This document shows, piece after piece, positions 1 through 9,700 of a stretch of 24,825 bases of DNA. The DNA comes from a virus. The stretch is taken from positions 1-24,825 of the IMG/VR virus record IMGVR_UViG_3300033146_000877, one strand, 5' to 3'. The notes beneath the pieces are model-generated. The model was not told the origin of the DNA. It saw nothing but the letters and a program-made list of their open reading frames with translations, and ran no database searches. The position numbers were made by a program, and so were the translations under genes. The first letter of the stretch is position 1. Each line of letters starts with the position of its first letter.

Positions 1-740
1 CCGTCCCCGATAAGCTCACCAACAACTAGCTCGTCACCATCAACAGGAAACTCTGTTGTCTTGGTCCAGGCATCACAGACATACTCTACTGAATACTCAT
101 CCACAAGGAATCTCTTCCACTCAACTGGATTAAGAAGGTCAGGGGGGCTCCCTGTCACGGGGTTCACTGCGATCCATAAGTCCTCGTCATACTCCACCAG
201 TACCCCGGGGTTGTAGCTGTCCTCATTGGGATTCCATGAGATAGAGACAACGCCAACATCAGCAGTGGTCAAGTGTCTGAGGACCAGGTTCCCTAGAGCA
301 TCAAAGGTTATGAACTTTGCATAGCGTTCACTGTCTACGGGAAGCACCAGCAGCCCTTTGTCCTGAAGAGGAGAAATAATAGCTCTATCAATTACATCTT
401 TGTTCTGCTGAATGAGCATCGTGATATAGTCCAGCTGTTTTTCTAGCTGCTCTCTATCAAATACGACCTCTGCATTTTTATATGAAGTGTTCTGCTCATA
501 TTCATTCTCTCTGTAGATTAAGAGAACTCCATGAGGCCATGTACTTTTACGGATGACTGTCTTCTTATCCACTATATAGTCAGCCGTATCCCCATAAATT
601 AGGTCTTGATATGTTCCGTCATCTAAATATATCCGGCACTTAATGCTTTCGTTATATAAGAAGTAGAACTCAGTTATCGGGTACTCAGTTCCTGTGGTGT
701 CAAGATATGTCATAAATGAAACTTGCTGTGAAAATGCCAT
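1..740 (-). CDS. Tail fibre/tailspike, N-terminal part (cut by window edge)
   Basis: This is the last gene of the leftward operon visible here; about 246 residues are present and the 3' end lies beyond base 1. The start is the ATG at 740-738, beginning MAFSQQVSFMTYL, with AGGAGG four bases upstream and overlapping the stop of the giant ejection gene. Residues 1 to about 120 resemble the virion-anchoring N-terminal domain of T7 gp17-type fibres: a beta-rich start, an LIYRENE strand near residue 75, then a helical stretch (QLEKQLDYITMLIQQNKDVIDRA) like the LTMQ/QQLQ helix of that family. From about residue 180 there is a short module with the pattern SWNPNEDSYNPG, DLWIA, W(K)RF, resembling a small carbohydrate-binding repeat. 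The receptor-binding part is not in the window, so fibre versus enzymatic spike cannot be decided. The position after the gp16-like gene matches T7. Confidence 0.8.
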   Translation of the reverse strand, partial: MAFSQQVSFMTYLDTTGTEYPITEFYFLYNESIKCRIYLDDGTYQDLIYGDTADYIVDKKTVIRKSTWPHGVLLIYRENEYEQNTSYKNAEVVFDREQLEKQLDYITMLIQQNKDVIDRAIISPLQDKGLLVLPVDSERYAKFITFDALGNLVLRHLTTADVGVVSISWNPNEDSYNPGVLVEYDEDLWIAVNPVTGSPPDLLNPVEWKRFLVDEYSVEYVCDAWTKTTEFPVDGDELVVGELIGD

Positions 741-748
741 AAAGCCTC

Positions 749-3700
749 CTACTCAATTGCCGTTTGTATTATACCATTGATAATCCATAAGGGCTGATAC
801 CCTACGAATCCTGTGAGAGAAGCCATCTTTAGCATCCCTTTAATTCCCTGCTTCATTGCTGCTGCTCCTCTCGGAGATTCCATCCCATAAGAGAGAGCAA
901 TCACTAAACTTTTCCCAGTCCATAGCATCGTATTGATAACGTCTATTATGGGATTAGGCATTCCAAGGTCAACACCGGCTTCTCCTCTTATGTAGCGATA
1001 GATATCAGGAACAACATCCTTGATTCCAAAGAAGTAGCCTGTAGAAGCCCGAAGTAGATAGTTCTCAAGGAAGAGCTGCCAGAATGGATCATCATCGTCT
1101 TCTCCTCCCTCTATCCAATTAAAGAACTTCCCTCGGCCTACGTCCAGTAAGCCGGATAGCATAGGCATTGCTATGTAGAGTGATGCCAGAGTCTTCACAT
1201 AGGCCAGTGTAGCCCCTTTCTCTCCTCTCTTCATGGCATGTAAGGTCCTTGATTGCAAGTCGTTCATGGCCTGTACAAAACTTCCAAACATTGTGAGGAA
1301 CTTAAACTTGGGCTCTGACTGCAGCTCGCTCCTGAACTGGGTGTCTGTCTGTGGCTGAGTATTTCTCTGAGTCATCTCAGCATACTCCAAGGCTACTTGC
1401 TTGCGCATATTCACATCGCTTCTTAGAAACTCTATCGCTCTATCGTCTATATCCATGAGATTCTTTATCTCTTCTTTGAAGTAACCCCTCTCTACATTGT
1501 CTAAGAACTCATTGAAGGCAGCATACATACCAATCCTGATAGTATGCTTATCTACATTCCTCGTCATCCATGTATTCATCTTGTGCCAACGTGACTGCCC
1601 GGTAGTGAAGTCTCTTCCCCCATAGATTTGATCAAGATAAGCAAGAGCATCCTGCCCACCTCTCTTAGCTCTATTCCGGTAGTAAGAATTATCGTTGAGA
1701 ATCATGTCGATCTTCTTAGGATTTATGGTTGCATCGAAGATAGCCCGTACAATATGTGGTGCTCCTGTGTAAATATTCGTCCAGATACTGAATGACTGCA
1801 TCATGGCAATGAACCCATTTCCAAAGACAATGCCTTGTGTGAAGGTCTTGGCTGCCCTAGCAATGAACTTGTCCATGTTTGTCATGGCCTCGTAGTTCCC
1901 ACCCCATCGTTTGAGCCCTTTAAGCAGCAGATTGTAGTAGTCTTCAGAGATGTGGCCTCGTATAGCATTGGCTACTGCTCCAGAGGTCAATACAGCATTC
2001 GCTCTGATCAGTTCTTTCTGCATAAAGTAGAACTTAGATGCGTTATGTGAGGCATATCTAAGATAGTTTCCCATAGAAGTGATCTTTACAGGCGCATTGG
2101 TCTTCTTTTTCTCTCGTATCATCCCAACAGCAAAGGTAGAAAGTATGTTGTTCTCTACATTATTGCTCTCTCTCATCAGCTCTGTACCAACAGCAGAGTA
2201 TTCTGTGGTGTGGAACAATGGGATATAGAAGTTATTACGGGGCAACTCCTTGCCATAGATGTCTACATATCGTTCATTCGCCAGGTAGTAGAGCTTATCC
2301 ATGTAGTTCTGGAATGCTTTGAGGACTGTTTCATCCTGTTCAGTGAGCCGATAACCATCAACCATCTCTATCAATTGGTTCTTTTCTTGATTGGTGAACT
2401 TCCTTGATCTATGAATGCCGTCATCAAAGAACAAAGTGTTCTCTTTAATCTTAGCCCAGTTATCCGCAACCCTTCTGTTCTGTTTCATGGTCAAAAGAAA
2501 CTCTTTGGTCACATTAAACTTCCCAATCTTTCCCACGACCTCACTGAAGTACGCTTTCTTGTCCGCTATACGGGCATTCTCCATATCCTGAGCGTAAGCA
2601 GTATCTATTTCATTAACGTAAGCATCAGCCAGCTGCTGCCCTCTGTGTGGGTCACTGAAGAGGAGCTTGTAAACAAGGGAACCACGCCCTGATATCTTCT
2701 CAACCAATAGATTATACCCATGAGCCATGTCAAAGAGATCTTTAAGGTCTCTGAAGCGCTCTCTCTGTGTGTCTGGGTCAGCAACAGCAGAGTTTTTCTT
2801 TATATCATCGGCTACAAGCCGTGCTAAGTCCCGATATCCAAGGTCAGTCTCGTCTTCTAGTTGCATAGAGAGCATCGCTGCATCCCTTTTGGCTACTTCA
2901 AGCACCAACTTGTAGTAGTTAGAGAGTTCTTTGAAGGAGAGCTTGTTCAACTTATCGAGTTCGATGTCGTAGCGGAGGCTCTTGTATGTATCAGGGTCAA
3001 TCCCTCCAGTAGCCCGGAGGTTAGGGTCAGTGTAAAGCCCGGCAAGAGCAGAGATCCTTATAATTTCTTCTCTATTTTCAATGAGGTTGATCGAATCATA
3101 GAGTCTCATCAGCATGCTTATCATTTCACCAGAGGACTCATTGACAGCCTTCTGATACATACGGGCTTCTTCCAGTACATTCCCTACACGGGCAGCCTGG
3201 GCATCCTGCACGCTCTTTATCTGAGCTATCTTGGTGTTCTGCCTTGTAATGTTGTGCTGATAGACTTTCTTCTTTATCAGCCGTTGCTTCTTCCCAAGGG
3301 TAGCTTCACTGGTGAGAGTAGCCGTGATGTCTGCCTGATTCTTAATAGACTGGAGAACGTCACTCATGATATCTACAAAGGAATAGAGAGAGTTCTTATT
3401 CAGCTTCGCATCACTCCTATAGTTGAAGTCAAGGAAGTTAAAGATCATCTGGTCTTTGAGTTTAGATACATCCTTCATGTTGATCTTGCTGAACTCAAGT
3501 GTGTTGTAAGCCATGTTCATCAGCTCAGCAAGCATCTCTCTATAAGGAGCGACTGCGTTATGCTCGGCCCCCTTACGTTGCAGCTCACTTATCTTGGTAT
3601 AGATCTCATTCCACATCACCATCACTTGAGAGAGATGAGTATTAACGGCTTCTGTTCTGATTCTTCTCCAATGGTTCTTCCTTACTCGGATGTTCTTGGT

Positions 3701-6700
3701 TCCTGATTCTACCCTGGCGCCACTCTCATCGTACTCATAAGTAGTCTCTTGGATATTATCAGGGCCTTCTATCTTGTTCTGGATGTCCAGTAGCCGGTCC
3801 CTGAGCTTCACTGAGTCCTGAGAGAGAGTAGAGAGTGATTCTATGTATTGAAGTACGTCAGCTCTATCCTCTGGTGCCAACTCATAATCAAAGAGCATTT
3901 CATTAACAAGCTCTTCTTCTCTTATCCGTATTGATTTGAGTTTGTCAGTGAAGATATCGTTGAATCTCTTTGCTATGGCGTTGTACCTATCAAGAGTCTG
4001 ATTGATCTGCTGTATATGCTCATCACCTTCAAAGACAAAAGCATCATTCTTTATGATTCCCAGCTGCCTAGTGAGCCGCATGATTTCTTCAGCCTCAGAT
4101 GCACTCAGCCTTCCTGCTACATTCTGTGTCTGTCCTCTCATGATACGTTCAGCATTTATCACACCACGCTTGAGGTCATGCCAGTCCTTATAGAGGGGAA
4201 GAACTGTATCACTCTTGGTGACATATCCCCTCTTCTTTTTCTTTGATACCTGGATCTTCTTGGAAGGGATCAAGTCTGTCTGTTTGCTATAGTCAGCCTC
4301 ATCTCCAAAAATAACCGGATCATACTCAACGCCATAAAGCTCTAACCTCTTCTGATATGCTTCAATGAGGGTCCTATAGTGAGCCATGTCTATCGGGGGA
4401 GTGAGCCCGGAGTCTATGGCTTTCTGGTTAGTAGCTACAGCCTCCTGCATCTTAGCTACAAGGGCTTCATACTCAGCGGTATAAGGGTTGTCTCTGGAAA
4501 GACTCTTAGCTATCTTCTCTGCTTCCTCTATCGGAAGTTCTTTTTGGAAGCTCAAGGTCCCGGCTTCTTTGTCATATCCATAAGTTGCAGCAAAGGTATC
4601 AAGGTACATCTTCTTGATCTTATATCTCTCTGCCATATTCTCTGTTGCTTCTATGTCTTGCATCATCTTCTCGAATGAAGCGATTGCATCCTTGTCCAGA
4701 TTATCTTTAATATCCTTGAGGAACTGCTTGAGAGGAGCTATATCCTCTTTGATCGCTTGATGCTTCTCATACAGGCTTTGGTATAAAGGAGCCTTGACGA
4801 TAGTGTGAGCAGTAGGAGTAGCCGTTTTCTTCTTGTACTCAACTACATAGCTTTGAGGAGAGCTGAACTCAAGATCCCCCCACTGTATCCCAGAGAGAGC
4901 ATGGTATAGTTCTCGATAATCATCATAGAGCTTATCAGTTCTCTTCTGTACTTCCTCGTCAGAGAGTGGTGAGTAGGCAAGAGAAGACAGGTCATAACGA
5001 ATCTTATCCAGTTTATCAATCTCTGCTTCTACATTTGTTTCAGACAGGATAGCTCGTGATGTGATGATGGCCCTGGCCTTATCCCATTCATCAGTAAGTT
5101 TCTGGTAGACCCCCTCAGCGTTCTCTCTCGCATCATCTGAAGTCTTATATACTTCTGGCAGCTTATCAGGGGTAGCTCTCTCCTTAACCCTGGTTGGGAT
5201 GCCATTCTTGGCATCTTCCAATGTCCGTAAGAAAGCAATGTTTTTAGATTCTTTCTTATCAATAGAAAACAGTTTCTTCTTGGAGATATCCAGGATCTTT
5301 TTGTCTTCTTCTCTAATCTCTTCATGGTTGAAGAAAGGAGAAGAGGACTCAAGGTTCACAATGTCAGGGACTCTCCCCCCTATGGCGCCCATAATGTCAG
5401 AGATCGTATTCAACAAGGCTTGATGCTTGGATAGATCGAAGGGAACCTGATTGAACCTGAAGGCCATCTCATCATTAACGCTCTTGTACTTAATCCCTGA
5501 TGCCTCAACCTGGCTGTAGATGCCAAGCATTTCATTGATAAGATTGTTTATCTGTGTCTCGGCTTCCAGCCTTCTATCTAAGTATTCCTTGCTCTTATTG
5601 TTCATAAGAGAGTGTTCACCCTGGGTAAGCTCAATCTCGTTAAGAGACGATTTTAGCCTCTTAAACTCTTTTGCTATTCCTTCCATCTGGACGTATGAAG
5701 TAGTGATTGTTTCTGAGTCTGGAACGTTCTTATTGAGGTTATAGCGCTCTACGTTGACTATTCTATCCATCATCTTAGAGAGCCGTTCATCAATATCACC
5801 AGCTTCAGATACTTCTATTGCCTTGTTTAACGCCTCTTTTTCCTTCGCTTCCAGTTCTCCCATCTTGCTGGAATCAAGGCTGTAAGCAATCAGATCTTCT
5901 ACTGATTTGAAGTGAGCCACAGCATCGTTATAGGCTTGTCTGTAGTCAGCTCGGTCTCCTCCGGCTGCCTTGGCTCCATTGAGAACATCGTAGTACTTCC
6001 TTGTCCCATCAGAGGAATAGAAGAACTTGTTCTTTGTCATCAGCTTCTTTCTAATCTTAGAGAACTGATTCGTTGTAATGACACCATGCTGTTTGTAGTA
6101 GTCAGCTAAGTTGAGGATGGCCTTGTAATGATCTGAGTAAGCCGATCTCACAATATTGGAGTTGTACTTAGGAACAGTGAATGGAGCCAGCTCAGGACGG
6201 GTATAGAACTCAAGCGCCTTGATAGCAACATTATCATAGACGTCTCTTATCGGAGTACCCTCTACTGTCTTCTCCCTAATCTGTCTCTCTACTTCTATGT
6301 TGTTCTCTTTCGTGATCTCCGCATAGAACATCTCGTTGAACTTGGCGTGGAAGGAGAGAGCAATGAGATTATTCACAAGAGGATCATTCGACTTGGCTGC
6401 CTCAAGAGTATAGTCTCTCACAAGGTTCTCAAGCTCTTCGGTGAAAGCAACAATCTCCAACACTCTGGCTTTCTCTATGTCCCTGGAGATCATATCAATG
6501 TATGTCAGAGCAGCAGCCTTATCTTCATTGTCTATCCGATGAAGCTGCATGTAAGTGTCGAACTCATTGAGTAAGCTCTTCCGTTCATCAACAGTATCTT
6601 TAATCTCTTTGTTCTCATAACGGCCCCATAACACATCAAGGTCACGGAACATGGCTACTTCTTTCACCATTGAATCAATGAATGATCTGATCGTATCAAG

Positions 6701-9700
6701 AGCAATAGACTCCAGTTCTTTGTCTTCATAAAGATTATCTAATTGGTATATGAGCCCTCTGGCTACTTCTAAGGCTCTATTGCTCAGTAAGCCCGCATTG
6801 TAAACACGGTTGGCATAGGTGGCTAAGTAGCCCTGTGACAGCTCCCCACTCATCGTACCCTTTATCTGTGCTAAGATTTCTTCTGCTATATCAGCAGCTT
6901 TCTTTCTCTCAAAGAATACTCTCTTGTCAAATGGACTGTTGTGTTTAACAGCAAAGTCTTTCTTCTCGCTGATTGTTTCAGGGGTTACAGTCTCAGCATG
7001 TTCCTGCATCATTGTAGTCCCAAGTCCGATTACTTCAGCTACCTGCTCTGTGTATTTAGCTGCTCTTCCTTCTGGATCTAATGAATCAATATCTAATGAT
7101 TGGATCATAGAGAGAAGGGAAGTGTACTGGCTCTTATCAAATAGTCCTGCTTGGAATGCTCCATCAATAGAAGTCACCGATTGCATCCAATAACCAAGAG
7201 CATCCTTCTCCGCTTCCGTGTAGGTATCACTCAGCTTACTCTTGTAATACTTCCCTACTTTCTTTGCGAAGGTTCTAAGCTCTCCTTTGAGCCTCTTCAT
7301 CACGGCTTCTTTATCATGCCCATCAGCAATGAGTTGTTCAAACTTACTGATCTCAGTAGCCATTTTGTTCTTAGCTCTGTTTGTTATGTTGGCCTTGAGT
7401 ATTCTTTTCTCATCAAGTTTTGTGTACTTCGGAGCCTCAAGGATTCCTAGCTGCTCAATGTAAGCAATGGGGTCTATGTGCTGCGTATCGACAATAGAGA
7501 GATCTTCTTCATAGTCCAGGTCTTTATAGTCACCGTCATCTTCAAGTGTGTCCTGTCTATCCACTAACTCATCTAATGTTGGCAGCCCTTCTTCTCTAAC
7601 CTCTAATGCTTTCTTCCTGGCCTCAAGTCTTTCTATTCGTTCGGCTTCTATGTTAGAGAGCAGCAGCTCTTCTTTCCTTTCCTTGGCCTCGTCATAAAGC
7701 CTCAGCTCTATCTTGTCTCTGTTCTCTATGATGGGAGGTACGCTTCCTATAACGTTGTTGTAGAGGTTCGTGACTTGATCAAGGATGATATTGATATCTG
7801 AAAGATCGTGGACTGGATATCCTGTATTGTGCCTGTATGCAGTGTTGATATCTTCCAGCTTGTTAGCCAGAGTAGTGGTCTCTGCATAGTAGCCCATCAG
7901 CTTACGGGCTAACTCCAGGGCATCCTCATGAATCTCTTCAATCATAAAAGGATACTCAAACCATCCCTCTACATAATTCACTTGATCTGCAACACTCATG
8001 CCAGGAGCCCAATTGTTATCAATAATATGCTTGGCGTCTCTTGCGTCAGTGATGAGGAGTTCAAGGGTAGCAATGCCCTGTTTTAATAGTTCCTTATCCT
8101 TATCAAAGGTATCTTTAAGAGAAGCAAAGGAAGAAGAGATTGCTTTAGGCCAAGGTTTCTTCTCTATCACTGCTGACTCTTTAGTCTTGGTTGTCGGGTT
8201 CAGCTCTGTGAGTAAATCTTTTACAGGGATAGCAAGGGTTGAAGGAGACTGTCCGGCTACATGAGTCATATAGTTAGCCCCGGCAATACTAATAGTATCT
8301 TCAATCAACTTTGCTATATCACTGGCTGAAATCTCCCTTTCACCAAAGTATTTCCTAGTCAGCCCATTCAGTTCATGCCGATATCTATTTGCATTGGAGG
8401 CTACATCTTTATAGTAGTCGCTTGAATCTACTGTCCGTCTCTTCTCATGGAGCCTGAAGAGATCATTGAGTACTGTCTCGTTGTAAAGAATGAATGCTGT
8501 GTTGGATCGAGTAGCAGCCTTGTAGTCGCCTGTGAGATTCGCTGTAGTCCTTACACTATCAATCTCATCACTGGCAATCGCATTGATCCTATTGTCTAAC
8601 TCAGAGAGAAGGTCTTCAAATGGGAAAGCATTGAATCCTTCCAGCTTGCCATGACGGATACTAGAGAGCCGTCTCCTATAAGCTGTCTCTCTCTTTGTTA
8701 AGACTTCATCTCTCAAAGATACATACCGATCAAGCAGCTGCATCCTCTTATCACGGGCTACTTCATTAAAAGATTGGATGTCGATGTTGTTGATCTCATT
8801 GATATACTTGCGGAGCCTTGCCATATATTCAATGGCCCCCTGAAGAGCAACATCAATAGATAGCAGCTCATCAACAAATGTTTTATGAGAGAGCTTGTCT
8901 TCTTCATGCGTCTTGAAGGTGTTGGTATCCTTCTCTACAAGATCAATCGCTGCGATCTCTCTCTCAATCAACTTGTTTACTCTCCGCTCATAGTCCTGAA
9001 AAGCAGCAAGAGTTTTCTCTTGTTCTTTAGAAAGGTTAGAACGGTTCTGCCCAACAATACCATCAACTTCTTTTCTTCTTGTGCTGAGTTTGTTCTTATA
9101 GGTCTCAATCTTTATACGAATCTCATTGAGATATTCATTACGCTCAACTGCATCCCGGCTATCTACAAACGCATCACTTGTATTCTCATTCTCTCCAGTA
9201 AAGAGTTTTGATTTCTCTTCTGTGTACTCTCCACTCTTGTATCGCTCAAGTTCACTGCGCATCTTCACAAAGTTCTCAAGCTCGATGATGGCTCTCGTTA
9301 CTTCAGTACTCATATCATCAGAGATTGTTGGATCTTTCAGTATGGTATAGAAGTCATTGAACAAATCATCAATAACAATATCATCTTCACTCTTTGCCAA
9401 TGATTCATCTACCGGAACAGGAGGGTAGAACCTTTCCCCTGTATATACTTGTACATCTTCTGGCCTGAGTTGCGTTGAGTCTGAATACTGGTGTCGTGCT
9501 TTGTACTGTATCGTCCTGAGCTTCTTATATAGCCCATCACTCTCTGTCTTATTAGTAGCCAGCTTCTTCTGTAGCTCTTCTATTACTGTGATTGCTTTGT
9601 TGTGTTCCTCTATATCCTTAGTAGAGATGGTCTCTCTCTTCTTTCTCTTGAACTTCATTAAAGTATCAAAGGCTTGCTTCTCTACCGGAGTCATTACAAT

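Noticed and set aside
1-740. A diversity-generating retroelement, as in phage BPP-1
   Set aside because: No reverse transcriptase gene and no template/variable repeat pair is visible; the fibre end lies outside the window.
2861-3706. 281-codon plus-strand open frame inside the giant gene, and many similar shorter ones
   Set aside because: It lies wholly antisense to a continuous coding gene, has no ribosome site and a composition expected of a mirrored frame.
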